Assembly (NCBI RefSeq): GCF_002101705.1
Contig: NZ_LQPC01000051.1
Location: 1-64,000, forward strand
Source: Mycolicibacterium iranicum
GTDB lineage: Bacteria > Actinomycetota > Actinomycetes > Mycobacteriales > Mycobacteriaceae
Direction of reading: 5' to 3'
DNA: 64,000 nt
The notes beneath the pieces were generated by a model. It worked only from the letters and a program-made list of their open reading frames with translations, did no database searches and was not told the origin of the DNA. Positions 1 through 8,236 of this stretch are shown piece by piece (the stretch's first letter is position 1; each line of letters opens with the position of its first letter). A program made the translations under genes and the position numbers.

Positions 1-125
1 TCCTCGTTGTGCACCAACCGCGGCGCCTCATCCAAATACTTCTTCGACAGATGATTCTTGAACATGTCCGGCGGCTCGACGATGTGATCATCCACGCTGA
101 TCAAAATCATGTCATCTCGGTTCAC
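1..125 (-). CDS. amidohydrolase family protein, N-terminal fragment
   Basis: This is the first 41 codons of a gene that runs off the left edge of the window. The GTG start at 125 has a GAGAGGA ribosome site 8 bases upstream. The reading begins VNRDDMILISVDDHIVEPPDMF, the opening beta strand of the PF04909-type TIM-barrel amidohydrolases common in actinobacterial catabolic clusters. The DDH segment corresponds to the first metal-binding position of that family. It is divergent from the Rieske operon and shares its promoter region. The substrate cannot be judged from this fragment. Confidence 0.8.
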   Translation of the reverse strand, partial: MNRDDMILISVDDHIVEPPDMFKNHLSKKYLDEAPRLVHNE

Positions 126-205
126 GGGACCATTCCTCTCGTCCGCACGGCCGTGCGCAGCGGGCATGCGATTCGGGCTGTTGTTCTCCTGCTAAGGAAA
201 CTATC

Positions 206-223
206 TTCTCCATCAGCGAGAAT
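206..223. promoter_or_regulatory. everted repeat TTCTCC-N4-GCGAGAAT
   Basis: Two half-sites resembling the GAGAAT arm point away from each other with a four-base spacer. They lie between the divergent amidohydrolase (start 125) and the CMD/Rieske operon (start 390). A very similar everted arrangement with the same spacing occurs at 14358-14376. This may be a second type of operator, but it could be chance. Confidence 0.3.
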
Positions 224-351
224 CAATGTGTCCAACCGACAACATGCCTGGCAGGCAGCGTCAATCGGACTTTCCGGAGGCCCCTCACGCTGGAGCCCCT
301 GACCTCGGACGTTGACGACGTCGCCGAAAGATGGAAATCTATTGGCGAAAT

Positions 352-370
352 ATGAGAACCTGATTCTCAT
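352..370. promoter_or_regulatory. operator palindrome ATGAGAA-N5-TTCTCAT
   Basis: ATGAGAACCTGATTCTCAT is a dyad with perfect 7-base arms, ending 19 bases before the GTG start of the CMD-family gene. It belongs to the GAGAAT-N3-ATTCTC family repeated through the window. Its position just upstream of the ribosome site suggests that a bound repressor would block transcription of the Rieske operon. The binding protein is inferred to be a TetR-type dimer. Confidence 0.65.
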
Positions 371-389
371 GAGCGAGAGGAGGTTGGCG

Positions 390-932
390 GTGAGACTTGC
401 CCCACTGCCCGCCGATCAGTGGGACGACAGCGTCACCAATGCGCTGAGCGGACTCATGCCTCCGGAGCGGCACAATCCGGAAGCGACGGGAAATCTGGTG
501 GCCACATTGGTGCGCCACCCCCAGCTCACCAGGGCGTTTCTGCGCTTCAATTTTCACCTGCTGTACGGATCGACGGTGCCGGCACGCATCCGCGAACTGG
601 CTGTCCTGCGGGTCGCGCGCCTGACCAACTGCGAGTACGAGTGGCGCCACCACGTCGACATGGGGCGCGAGGCTGGACTCTCCGACGACGAAATCGCCGG
701 TATCGAACGCGGCGAGCTGTCCGACGACCTCGACCGCGCCGTGCTGTCCGCCGTGGACGAGCTGCAGCACGACTCGGTCGTCTCCGATGCCACGTGGTCG
801 GTGCTGACGGCGCATTTCGACGAGCGCCAACTGATGGATCTCGTCTTCACGATCGGCTGCTATGGCTCTCTGGCCATGGCGATCAACACCTTTGGCGTCG
901 AACCCGACGTCAACATGGAAGCAGAGAGGTAG
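390..932 (+). CDS. carboxymuconolactone decarboxylase (CMD/AhpD-like) family protein
   Basis: A 180-residue cytoplasmic protein. The central segment (about residues 60-105: YGSTVPARIRELAVLRVA, NCEYEWRHHVDMGREAG) matches the CMD/AhpD helical fold with its E-x-x-H pattern. It has a single Cys, not the CxxC of true AhpD peroxidase partners, so a redox role is uncertain. The frame is open upstream to 312, but the GTG at 390 has a strong GAGAGGAGG site while the upstream codons read through the operator, so 390 is preferred. It is first in the operon, six bases before the Rieske gene. Family members near oxygenases often handle lactones or act in oxidant defence; the role here is unknown. Confidence 0.8.
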   Translation: MRLAPLPADQWDDSVTNALSGLMPPERHNPEATGNLVATLVRHPQLTRAFLRFNFHLLYGSTVPARIRELAVLRVARLTNCEYEWRHHVDMGREAGLSDDEIAGIERGELSDDLDRAVLSAVDELQHDSVVSDATWSVLTAHFDERQLMDLVFTIGCYGSLAMAINTFGVEPDVNMEAER

Positions 933-937
933 CCACC

Positions 938-2260
938 GTGGCATTTTTCAAGAAGCCCGATGTCGGCAGCTGGACCGAGAACTGGCCCGAACTCGGCACT
1001 GCTCCGGTCAACTACGAGGACTCCATCGACCCCGAGCACTGGAAGCTGGAGCAGCAGGCCATCTTCCGCAAGACGTGGCTACAGATGGGCCGCATCGAGC
1101 TGATTCCCAAGAAGGGCAACTACATCACCCGCGAGTTGCCGTCGGTGGGACCGGGCGTGTCGATCATCATCGTCAACGACGGCGAGCAGATCCGGTCGTT
1201 CTACAACCTGTGCCGGCACCGTGGCAACAAACTGGTATGGAACGACTACCCGGGCGAGGAGACATCCGGGACCTGCCGTCAGTTCGTCTGCAAGTACCAC
1301 GCCTGGCGGTACAACCTGCAGGGCGACCTGACATTCGTCCAGCAGGAACAGGAGTTCTTCGACCTCGACAAGGCCGACTACCCACTCAAGCCGGTGCGGT
1401 GCGAGGTCTGGGAAGGCTTCATCTTCGTCAACTTCGACGACAACGCCGTCTCGTTGGAGGAGTACCTGGGCGAATTCGGCCAGGGCCTCAAGGGATATCC
1501 ATTCCACGAGATGACCGAACACTACAGTTATCGCTCGGAGGTCAAGGCGAACTGGAAGTTGTTCATCGACGCGTTCGTCGAGTTCTACCACGCGCCAATC
1601 CTGCATATGAAGCAGGCGGAGAAGGAGGAGGCCGAGAAGCTGGCCAAGTTCGGGTTCGAGGCGCTGCACTACGACATCAAGGGCGATCACTCGATGATCT
1701 CGTCCTGGGGCGGCATGAGCCCGCCGAAGGACTTGAAGATGGTCAAGCCTATCGAACGCATCCTGCACAGCGGCCTGTTCGGACCGTGGGATCGACCCGA
1801 CATCAAGGGAATTCAGCCTGACGAACTGCCGCCCGCGATCAACCCGGGCCGCCACAAGACCTGGGGGCAGGATTCGTTCGAGTTCTTCCCGAACTTCACG
1901 CTGCTGTTCTGGGTTCCCGGCTGGTACCTCACCTACAACTATTGGCCCACCGGAGTGGACAGCCACATCTTCGAGGCCGACCTGTACTTCGTGCCACCGA
2001 AGAACCTGCGCGAGCGGCTCTCCCAGGAGTTGGCCGCGGTAACGTTCAAGGAGTACGCATTCCAAGACGCCAACACTCTCGAGGCCACGCAGACCCAGAT
2101 CGGCACGCGAGCAGTTCTGGACTTCCCGCTGTGCGATCAGGAGATTCTCCTGCGGCACCTACACCACACGGCACACAAGTACGTGGACAGGTACAAGGAG
2201 TCCCTCGCCAACAGCAACGGGGCTGTCGACACGAGGGAGAAGGAATCTGCACATGCCTAA
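938..2260 (+). CDS. Rieske non-heme iron oxygenase, alpha (terminal oxygenase) subunit
   Basis: A 440-residue ring-hydroxylating oxygenase component. The N-terminal Rieske domain binds the [2Fe-2S] cluster through C92-x-H94 and C118-x2-H121; the loop between them is longer than in KshA-type enzymes and includes an extra Cys. The catalytic domain has NWK...DAFVEFYH218APILH223, giving the two histidines of the mononuclear iron site. The start is GTG at 938 after GAGAGG. It would use electrons from a ferredoxin and reductase to hydroxylate or dealkylate a substrate. No reductase or beta subunit lies nearby; the 2Fe-2S ferredoxin at 45999 is a possible partner. The next gene overlaps it by 8 bases. 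The substrate is unknown. Confidence 0.9.
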   Translation: MAFFKKPDVGSWTENWPELGTAPVNYEDSIDPEHWKLEQQAIFRKTWLQMGRIELIPKKGNYITRELPSVGPGVSIIIVNDGEQIRSFYNLCRHRGNKLVWNDYPGEETSGTCRQFVCKYHAWRYNLQGDLTFVQQEQEFFDLDKADYPLKPVRCEVWEGFIFVNFDDNAVSLEEYLGEFGQGLKGYPFHEMTEHYSYRSEVKANWKLFIDAFVEFYHAPILHMKQAEKEEAEKLAKFGFEALHYDIKGDHSMISSWGGMSPPKDLKMVKPIERILHSGLFGPWDRPDIKGIQPDELPPAINPGRHKTWGQDSFEFFPNFTLLFWVPGWYLTYNYWPTGVDSHIFEADLYFVPPKNLRERLSQELAAVTFKEYAFQDANTLEATQTQIGTRAVLDFPLCDQEILLRHLHHTAHKYVDRYKESLANSNGAVDTREKESAHA

Positions 2261-2582
2261 GTTGCCAGAGGAATTCGCCGACCTGGAGCGGTTCAGCGAC
2301 TGGTGCCTGCCCACCGAAGAGGAGCGCTACCAGAAGCGGCTCAGCTCCACGATGGACGAAATGCAGGAGCTCTATGATGCCGGCATGGCAAGGCTGGAAG
2401 ACATCATGGTCTATGTGGACGCGCGCTTCCCGCTCAAGGGCATGCCCGACGACGCCAAGGCGTTGGTACATCTGGGACAGTCGATAGTCATGGTCAGCTT
2501 TCCTGTCGAGGTTTGGAAGCAGCCGCGGGTTCTGGACAGTGGTGCGGCCTACATCAAACTCATCAAGGAGCCGGTGGTCTAA
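2253..2582 (+). CDS. small conserved-looking protein of the Rieske operon
   Basis: A 109-residue soluble protein, start ATG inside the last codons of the Rieske gene (8-base overlap), which implies translational coupling. It is acidic and helical at the N terminus (residues 1-60), then has a hydrophobic strand VHLGQSIVMVSF. I see no Cys cluster, signal peptide or membrane segment, and it is too short and unlike the usual beta subunit of ring-hydroxylating dioxygenases. It may be an accessory or stability subunit of the oxygenase. I do not recognise the family. Confidence 0.75.
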   Translation: MPKLPEEFADLERFSDWCLPTEEERYQKRLSSTMDEMQELYDAGMARLEDIMVYVDARFPLKGMPDDAKALVHLGQSIVMVSFPVEVWKQPRVLDSGAAYIKLIKEPVV

Positions 2583-2584
2583 GG

Positions 2585-3829
2585 GTGTCCTCTCCGCCAC
2601 CGCTCTCGCTCAAAGCCGCGGGTTACATCGACGTCGACACCGGAGAAATCATCCGGCCCGGCGTCATCCACGTCGCCGATGGACACATAGTCGGCATCGG
2701 CGGCGAGACACCCAGCGGCTCAACCGAAATCGACCTCGGCGATTCCATCTTGCTGCCCGGCTTGATGGACATGGAGGTCAACCTCCTGATGGGCGGGCGC
2801 GGAGAGAACCCTGGTCTGTCGCAGGTTCAGGACGACCCCGCCACCCGCGTGCTGCGGGCGGTGGGCAATGCCCGCCGAACACTGCGCGCCGGGTTCACGA
2901 CGGTGCGCAACCTCGGCCTGTTCGTCAAGACGGGTGGCTATCTCCTCGACGTCGCACTCGGTAAAGCCATTGCGGCGGGCTGGATCGACGGCCCGCGCGT
3001 CATCCCCGCGGGGCATGCCATTACGCCGACTGGCGGCCATCTCGACCCGACGATGTTCGCGGCCTTCATGCCGGGCGTCCTCGAGCTGACGATCGAGGAG
3101 GGTATCGCCAACGGTGTCGACGAGATCCGCAAGGCGGTGCGCTATCAGATCAAACATGGCGCTGAGCTGATCAAGGTGTGCTGTTCGGGCGGTGTCATGT
3201 CGTTGACCGGAGAGGCCGGCGCACAACATTATTCAGACGAGGAACTACGTGTCATCGTCGACGAGGCGCACCGTCGCGGCCTGCGCGTCGCAGCGCACAC
3301 TCACGGAGCCGAGGCAGTCAAACACGCAGTGGCCTGCGGTATCGACTGCATCGAGCACGGGTTCCTGATGGACGACGAGGCCATCCAAATGCTGGTCGAC
3401 AACGACCGGTTTCTCGTCACGACCCGGCGTCTCGCTGAGGCGATGGATGTATCCCGCGCTCCGAAAGAGTTGCAGGACAAAGCTGCTGAGATGTTCCCAA
3501 AGGCGCGGACGTCCATCAAGGCGGCCTACGAGGCCGGGGTCAAGATCGCCGTGGGCACCGACGCGCCGGCCATCCCGCACGGCAAGAACGCCGACGAACT
3601 GGTCACGCTGGTCGACTGGGGCATGCCGGCTGCCGCGGTCCTGCGCGCCGCTACCGTCGTCGCCGCCGACCTGATCAACCGCTCCACCACGCTCGGGCGT
3701 CTCGCCGAGGGCTATATCGCGGACATCATCGCCGTGCCCGGTGACCCGCTGACCGATATCACCGTTACACGGGATGTCAACTTTGTAATGAAGGACGGTA
3801 AGGTCTTCAAGAATGAGCTCACGAACTGA
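2585..3829 (+). CDS. amidohydrolase-superfamily protein with altered first metal motif
   Basis: A 414-residue protein of the imidazolonepropionase/prolidase-like amidohydrolase superfamily. It has an N-terminal beta sandwich (GYIDVDTGEIIRPGVIHVADG), the LPGLMDM segment, GAELIKVCCSGG with the bridging Lys, RVAAHTHG and CIEHG histidines, and VGTDAP with the catalytic Asp. The usual DxHxH after LPG is replaced by DMEVN, so two metal-ligand histidines are missing. It may bind one metal, use other ligands, or have lost hydrolase activity. GTG at 2585 lies two bases after the preceding stop. It overlaps the SnoaL-like gene by 17 bases. A ring-opening hydrolase role would fit the operon. Confidence 0.85.
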   Translation: MSSPPPLSLKAAGYIDVDTGEIIRPGVIHVADGHIVGIGGETPSGSTEIDLGDSILLPGLMDMEVNLLMGGRGENPGLSQVQDDPATRVLRAVGNARRTLRAGFTTVRNLGLFVKTGGYLLDVALGKAIAAGWIDGPRVIPAGHAITPTGGHLDPTMFAAFMPGVLELTIEEGIANGVDEIRKAVRYQIKHGAELIKVCCSGGVMSLTGEAGAQHYSDEELRVIVDEAHRRGLRVAAHTHGAEAVKHAVACGIDCIEHGFLMDDEAIQMLVDNDRFLVTTRRLAEAMDVSRAPKELQDKAAEMFPKARTSIKAAYEAGVKIAVGTDAPAIPHGKNADELVTLVDWGMPAAAVLRAATVVAADLINRSTTLGRLAEGYIADIIAVPGDPLTDITVTRDVNFVMKDGKVFKNELTN

Positions 3830-4241
3830 GGATCTCGTCGAGATCCAGCAGCTCCTCGCCAAGTACGCGGTGACGATCACCCAGGGTGACGTCGAAGGGT
3901 TGGTCGAGGTCTTCACACCCGACGGCACCTACAGCGCGTTCGGGGAAACCTACACGCTGAACCGCTTCCCCGTGCTCGTCGACGCGGCGCCCAAGGGATT
4001 GTTCATGACCGGTACCGCACTGGTGGACCTGGTCGACGGCGCCGACACCGCAAGCGGCACCCAGCCGCTGTGCTTCATCGAGCACTCCAAGCACGATATG
4101 CGGATCGGCTACTACAACGACACCTACCTGCGCACCGAAGCCGGGTGGCGGCTGAAAACCCGTGCCATGACGTTCATCCGGCGCAGCGGCGACCACGACT
4201 CCGGACGCCCCCATGCGATCGGGAGGCCCGAAGCCGGATGA
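3813..4241 (+). CDS. SnoaL-like / NTF2-fold protein
   Basis: A 142-residue protein of the NTF2-like superfamily (SnoaL_4 type). The pattern EIQQLLAKYAVTITQGDVEGLVEVFTPDGTY at residues 8-40 and the C-terminal strands YYNDTYLRTEAGWRLKTRAMTFIRR are typical. Members include ring-hydroxylating dioxygenase beta-like proteins, dehydratases and isomerases, so it may be a small isomerase or an oxygenase-associated subunit. It overlaps the amidohydrolase gene upstream and shares ATGA with the dehydrogenase gene downstream. Confidence 0.8.
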   Translation: MSSRTEDLVEIQQLLAKYAVTITQGDVEGLVEVFTPDGTYSAFGETYTLNRFPVLVDAAPKGLFMTGTALVDLVDGADTASGTQPLCFIEHSKHDMRIGYYNDTYLRTEAGWRLKTRAMTFIRRSGDHDSGRPHAIGRPEAG

Positions 4242-5365
4242 GCACTGAGCTCCACGAACCCGCCGCGTTCCGTACCGCGTTGCGTGACTGGCTCGATCAA
4301 AACGATCTGACCCCGGTGGTGGACGACCACTCGCTCGAGGGCCACATCCGGCAGTTCGCGCGGGTGCAACGGGCGCTCTACGACGCCGGCTGGAGCCGCT
4401 ACGGCTGGCCGGAGCACGCTGGCGGCCTCGGTGGTCCCGCCATGCTGAGAGCCATCGTCGGCGAAGAGGTCGTGGGTAGGCGGCTGGCCGAGCCGGGACC
4501 GTACTCAATGCTCGAGGTGCTGGCACCGACGATGATCGATTACGCACAACCCGAGCTGGCCGCCGAGATGGTGCCCAAGCTGCTCAGCGGCGAAGAGCAA
4601 TGGTGCCAGGGGTTTTCCGAGCCAGGCTCCGGCAGCGACCTGGCCTCGCTCACGACCCGCGCGGTGAAGCGCGGAGACAAGTGGGTCATCAACGGGCAGA
4701 AGGTGTGGACCAGTTTCGCGCAGTTCTCCCACCGGTGCATCCTGCTCACCCGCACCGGCGATGCGAACACCCCTGCGCATGAGGGCATCACGGCTTTCTT
4801 CGTCGATCTGGACACCCCGGGCATCTCGGTCCGTCCACTGCGCACCATGCACGACGTCGACGAGTTCTGCGAGGTCTATTTCGACGACGTCGAGGTGGAT
4901 GCGAGCCGGATGCTGGGCGAGCCCGGCGACGGCTGGAAGCTCGCGATGGACCTCCTCCCCTACGAGCGGTCCACCTGCTTCTGGCAGCGCGTGGCGTATC
5001 TGTACTCGCGTCTCGACGCGCTCGTCAACGAGGTTCGCAGCCACGGCCAAGCCATCGATTCCGACATGGGAGAGGCCTACCTGGCCCTGCACACCCTGCG
5101 CTGCCGATCCCGAGCCACCCAGCACCGGCTGGGTGAGGGCCACAAGCTCGGTCCGGACACCTCCATCGACAAGGTGCTGCTGGCCGGCGCCGAGCAACGG
5201 CTCTACGACACCGTCCGAGATCTTCTGCCGGGTGTCATCGAACTCGACGACACGGAATGGCGAACGGAGTACCTGTATTCGCGCGCTGCGACGATCTACG
5301 GGGGAACCGCAGAAGTGCAGCGCAACATCATCGCCCGCCGCCTGCTCGACCTCGGGAAGGAGTGA
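4238..5365 (+). CDS. acyl-CoA dehydrogenase, FAD-motif subunit of a heteromeric pair
   Basis: A 375-residue FadE-type protein. WCQGFSEPGSGSDLASL (about residues 123-140) is the FAD-binding middle-domain signature and YGGTAEVQRNIIARRLL is the C-terminal signature. It lacks the RxQFGxxI motif, which is present in the next gene. This division is known for mycobacterial heterotetrameric steroid side-chain dehydrogenases of the ChsE type (such as FadE26-FadE27 and FadE28-FadE29). ATGA overlap with the SnoaL-like gene supports the start. It likely introduces a double bond into a bulky acyl-CoA made from the product of the Rieske branch. Confidence 0.9.
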   Translation: MSTELHEPAAFRTALRDWLDQNDLTPVVDDHSLEGHIRQFARVQRALYDAGWSRYGWPEHAGGLGGPAMLRAIVGEEVVGRRLAEPGPYSMLEVLAPTMIDYAQPELAAEMVPKLLSGEEQWCQGFSEPGSGSDLASLTTRAVKRGDKWVINGQKVWTSFAQFSHRCILLTRTGDANTPAHEGITAFFVDLDTPGISVRPLRTMHDVDEFCEVYFDDVEVDASRMLGEPGDGWKLAMDLLPYERSTCFWQRVAYLYSRLDALVNEVRSHGQAIDSDMGEAYLALHTLRCRSRATQHRLGEGHKLGPDTSIDKVLLAGAEQRLYDTVRDLLPGVIELDDTEWRTEYLYSRAATIYGGTAEVQRNIIARRLLDLGKE

Positions 5366-5367
5366 CC

Positions 5368-6180
5368 GTGACCGCTCAGCTTGATCGGGAGTCGCTCGAG
5401 ATGCTCGAAGCATCGTTGCGCAAGACCATGCTGTCGTCGTCGGGGCCGACGCTCGACGCGGCGCTGACAGACCTGGGCTGGGCCGAGATGTTGACCGAGG
5501 TGCCCGAGCTGGCGATCCCGCTATACTTTCGCCTGCTCGGCGAAACTGGCTCCCACGCTTCGATTCTCGTCGATGTCGTGCTGAATGCGACCGGGAATAC
5601 GATTGGCGACACGGTGGAACTGCCGCTGCCGTACGCCGGCAATGCATGGGTGGTGTGGGACCGAATCAGTCCTGAAAGCCTCGACCCCACGCTCGGCGGG
5701 CTGCCATTGCGCCGAGAAGAAGAGGGTTACCCCATCCGCGTGGCCGAGGCGCGGGTTGCCGTCGGCTGGTGGCTGGTCGGCTCGGCGAGGGCAATGCTGG
5801 CGCTGGCTCGGCAACATGCACTGGACCGCACGCAGTTCGGCAAGCCGATCGCCGCGTTCCAGGCGGTACGGCATCGGCTCGCCGAGACGCTGGTCGCGAT
5901 CGAAGGTGCCGAGGCGACGCTGACCCTGCCCGGGGCAGACAACCCGGACCTCACAGCCCTGCTGGCCAAGGCGGCCGCAGGGAAGGCCGCGCTGACTGCG
6001 GCCAAGCACTGCCAGCAGGTGCTCGGCGGTATCGGCTTCACCGAGGAGCACGCACTTCAGCACCATGTGAAGAGGGTGCTGGTGCTCGACGGATTATTGG
6101 GTAGCTCAAGAGAACTCACGCGACGGGCGGGAGCAGGCCTGCGCGCCCGCGGCTCCGTCCCCCGCCTGGCCCAGCTCTAG
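5368..6180 (+). CDS. acyl-CoA dehydrogenase, partner subunit
   Basis: A 270-residue FadE-type protein forming the second half of the pair with the gene upstream. The C-terminal domain contains DRTQFGKPIAAFQAVRHRLAE (about residues 153-173), which supplies the FAD-pyrophosphate arginine, and QQVLGGIGFTEEHALQHHVKR. The FSEPGSGSD segment is absent, as expected for a partner subunit. GTG at 5368 is preferred because GGAAGGAG lies just before it; GTG at 5362, overlapping the upstream stop as GTGA, is an alternative. It is last in the operon and is followed by a large inverted-repeat element. Confidence 0.88.
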   Translation: MTAQLDRESLEMLEASLRKTMLSSSGPTLDAALTDLGWAEMLTEVPELAIPLYFRLLGETGSHASILVDVVLNATGNTIGDTVELPLPYAGNAWVVWDRISPESLDPTLGGLPLRREEEGYPIRVAEARVAVGWWLVGSARAMLALARQHALDRTQFGKPIAAFQAVRHRLAETLVAIEGAEATLTLPGADNPDLTALLAKAAAGKAALTAAKHCQQVLGGIGFTEEHALQHHVKRVLVLDGLLGSSRELTRRAGAGLRARGSVPRLAQL

Positions 6181-6187
6181 CGCCGCC

Positions 6188-6324
6188 GCACCGCGAGCGC
6201 GCGCGTCTGCTCGCCAACACGCCGGTGGTTGATGGCATTTCGCGCACGCTCGCAATCAGCGAGCGCGCCCTCAGTGCCGCGCTGCGCCCGCGTGTCGCTG
6301 TGCTAACACGCGCGCTCGCGGTGC
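6188..6324. repeat. palindromic intergenic element, copy A
   Basis: A 137-base element bounded by perfect 16-base inverted repeats, GCACCGCGAGCGCGCG at the left and its complement at the right. The arms continue inward with mismatches to an ACACG segment. A second copy lies at 41679-41814 with the same ends and the same interior block TGGCATTTCGCGCACGCTCGC (here GATGGCATTT...). Both copies sit between two convergent genes, directly beside the 3' end of an enoyl-CoA hydratase gene. It could be a REP/MITE-like mobile element and may act as a bidirectional terminator. Confidence 0.75.
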
Positions 6325-6339
6325 GAATCGAATCGGCAC

Positions 6340-7121
6340 CTACTTGATGTTGGCCTTCATCTCTTCGAGGTTCACCAGAACCGGCCAGCCCCCTACGCTG
6401 AGCGCGTTGCCGTGTCCGGTCTGGTGCACATCGAACACCGACTGGATCGCGGCGTAGAAGCCCTGGACGTCCAGCGTCTGGTTGACAGCGCGCTTGGCCT
6501 GGCGCAAAGCGAACGGCGGCATCTTGGCGATCTGTTCAGCCAGCGCCCTGGTCTCGCTGTCGAGCTGATCGCGCGGCACCACACGATTCACCATTCCCGT
6601 GGCTGCCACCTCGTCTGCGGTCATGGCGCGGCCGGTGAACAGGATCTCCTTGGCCTTGCGAGGCCCGAGCTCCCACGTGTGGCCGTGGTATTCCACGCCG
6701 CCGATACCCATCAACACGACAGGGTCGGAGAACTGTGCGTCGTCGGCCGCGACGATGAGATCGCAGGGCCAGCACAGCAGCAGACCACCGGAGATGCAGC
6801 GACCCTGCACGGCGGCAATCGACGGCTTCGGGACGTTGCGCCAGCGCAGGGTGTACTCCAGATAGCGTCTGGCCTCGTGCTGGATGATGAACTCCAGCGT
6901 GATCTTGTCCGGGACCGGGCCGCCCCCACGCAGATCATGGCCGGCCGAGAAGTGCTTGCCGTTGGCCCGCAGCACGATGACCGAACCTCGTTGTCCTCGG
7001 CGGCACGCGTCCACGCGGCGTCGAGTTCGTCGAGCAGTTCCGGGTTCTGCGCGTTGGCTGCTTCCGGCCGATTGAGGGTGATGGTCGCGATCCGGTCGGT
7101 CACGTCATAGTCGATGTACAC
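6340..7121 (-). pseudogene. enoyl-CoA hydratase/isomerase, frameshifted
   Basis: The two parts of one crotonase gene lie in different frames. The start, VYIDYDVTDRIATITLNRPEAANAQ, opens at GTG 7121 with GAGGA upstream. After EDNEVR, near 6980-6983, the frame must shift to continue as VIVLRANGKHFSAGHDLRGGG. A single missing G in the coding strand explains this, and restoring it gives about 260 residues, the usual crotonase length. The rest looks intact, including QGRCISGGLLLCWPCDLI (oxyanion region) and VVLMGIGGVEYHG. It is either a recent pseudogene or a sequencing error. It is divergent from the TetR gene across a perfect operator palindrome. Confidence 0.8.
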
Positions 7122-7214
7122 GGCAGTCCTCGGGTCCGGGAGGTAGAAAATCAGCAGGTGAAGGCCGGGTAGCCCGCCAAGCCAAAGATCTGGGCCTTCT
7201 GTTATCGCCAAAAT

Positions 7215-7229
7215 GAGAATACTATTCTC
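7215..7229. promoter_or_regulatory. operator palindrome GAGAATA-C-TATTCTC
   Basis: This is a perfect 15-base palindrome in the context AAAATGAGAATACTATTCTCG. It lies in the divergent region between the enoyl-CoA hydratase (start 7121) and the TetR gene (start 7286 or 7352). It is one of the best copies of the repeated motif. Its position next to a TetR gene makes that protein the leading candidate for the regulator, with autoregulation. Confidence 0.72.
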
Positions 7230-7285
7230 GCCAAGAGGAAGTTTCAATCTCTGACACGTTGACCGAGAGGGGGTCGAGGACCGCT

Positions 7286-7999
7286 ATGGCAAGGCGTTCT
7301 CCGGTACAGTCAGTTCATGTTCTCCCCAGTCGGCCTGCATCTGAGCCCTCGGTGACGAATCCCAGCGAAGAGCCCGCGTGGAAGCAGCGCGCGGTCGAGC
7401 GTTCGATCAAAACCGCGAAACTGCGGGCCGCCCAGCGCGTGCAGCGCTTCCTCGACGCCGCGCAGGCCATCATCATCGAAAAGGGCAGCACCGACTTCAC
7501 GGTGCAGGAGGTCGTAGACCGCTCGCGCCAGTCGCTTCGCAGCTTTTACCTGCAGTTCGACGGTAAACACGAGCTCTTGCTCGCCCTGTTCGAGGACGCC
7601 CTGAGTCGGTCGGCCGACCAGATCCGGGCCGCCACCTCCGGACAGGAAAGCCCCATCGAGCGCTTGAAGGTGGCTATTGAGCTGCTTTTCGAGTCTTCGC
7701 GCCCGGACCCTTCTGCCAAGCGGCCGCTGTTCACCGACTTCGCGCCGCGCCTGCTCGTGTCACATCCTTCAGAGGTCAAGGTGGCCCACGCACCACTGCT
7801 GGCCTTGCTGACCGAGCTGATGGAAGAGGCCAGCGAGGCCGGCCAGTTGCGCGAAGGGATCAACCCCAAGCGCATGGCCGCAATGACGATGCAGACGGTC
7901 ATGTTCGTCGCGCAGTCCAGCGGTGACGGCGACGGGTCCCACCCCATCACCGCGGATGAAGTCTGGGACTTCTGCGCCTTCGGATTCTGTGCCGACTAG
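7286..7999 (+). CDS. TetR/AcrR-family transcriptional regulator
   Basis: A 237-residue regulator (216 if translation begins at GTG 7352). The N-terminal HTH domain covers RVQRFLDAAQAIIIEKGSTDFTVQEVVDRSRQSLRSFYLQFDGKHELLLALFEDAL, a clear TetR helix-turn-helix followed by a ligand-binding helical domain. The ATG at 7286 has GTCGAGGA upstream, so I use it, although the basic N-terminal tail is unlike most TetR proteins. It lies divergent from a crotonase gene with the perfect GAGAAT palindrome between them. I infer that it represses itself and other genes carrying the motif, with an acyl-CoA or substrate as inducer. Confidence 0.85.
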   Translation: MARRSPVQSVHVLPSRPASEPSVTNPSEEPAWKQRAVERSIKTAKLRAAQRVQRFLDAAQAIIIEKGSTDFTVQEVVDRSRQSLRSFYLQFDGKHELLLALFEDALSRSADQIRAATSGQESPIERLKVAIELLFESSRPDPSAKRPLFTDFAPRLLVSHPSEVKVAHAPLLALLTELMEEASEAGQLREGINPKRMAAMTMQTVMFVAQSSGDGDGSHPITADEVWDFCAFGFCAD

Positions 8000-8002
8000 G
8001 GC

Positions 8003-8017
8003 GAGAACCCTACTCTT
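8003..8017. promoter_or_regulatory. degenerate GAGAA-type operator
   Basis: GAGAACCCTACTCTT matches the palindrome GAGAATACTATTCTC at 11 of 15 positions. It lies just after the TetR stop codon and upstream of the P450 gene. It is weak on its own, but a second degenerate site lies at 8096-8110. Confidence 0.3.
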
Positions 8018-8030
8018 TTTTGGTCAGAAT

Positions 8031-8056
8031 CACGCTCTCCTCGCAACCAGAGCGTG
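8031..8056. terminator. inverted repeat CACGCTCT / AGAGCGTG after TetR gene
   Basis: A perfect 8-base inverted repeat with a 10-base loop begins 32 bases after the TetR stop. No T-run follows. It may end the TetR transcript or be part of the control region of the P450 gene downstream. Confidence 0.35.
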
Positions 8057-8095
8057 CTCTCATTGATTCGGTGCTTTTCACGCTGCCCGTTGTAC

Positions 8096-8110
8096 GAGAA
8101 GATGATTCTT
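8096..8110. promoter_or_regulatory. degenerate GAGAA-N5-TTCTT operator upstream of P450
   Basis: GAGAAGATGATTCTT is 12 of 15 identical to the operator core at 354-368 and has the same five-base centre spacing. It lies 127 bases before the P450 start. It may place the P450/SDR operon in the same regulon. Confidence 0.4.
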
Positions 8111-8236
8111 CACATCGGAGAGCTGCAATTGCGCCACAGGAGTTTGGCATTGACACCCGCGCGTCGGCAATGCCACAGTTGTGAGACAAATGGCAGCCCG
8201 ATGTCTTACGAAGACTGATCCAGCGAGAGGGACCAC

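Noticed and set aside
312-389. N-terminal extension of the CMD-family protein reading KYENLIL
   Set aside because: The codons cross the operator palindrome. The same peptide appears by chance upstream of mhpC for the same reason. The GTG with GAGAGGAGG at 390 is a better start.
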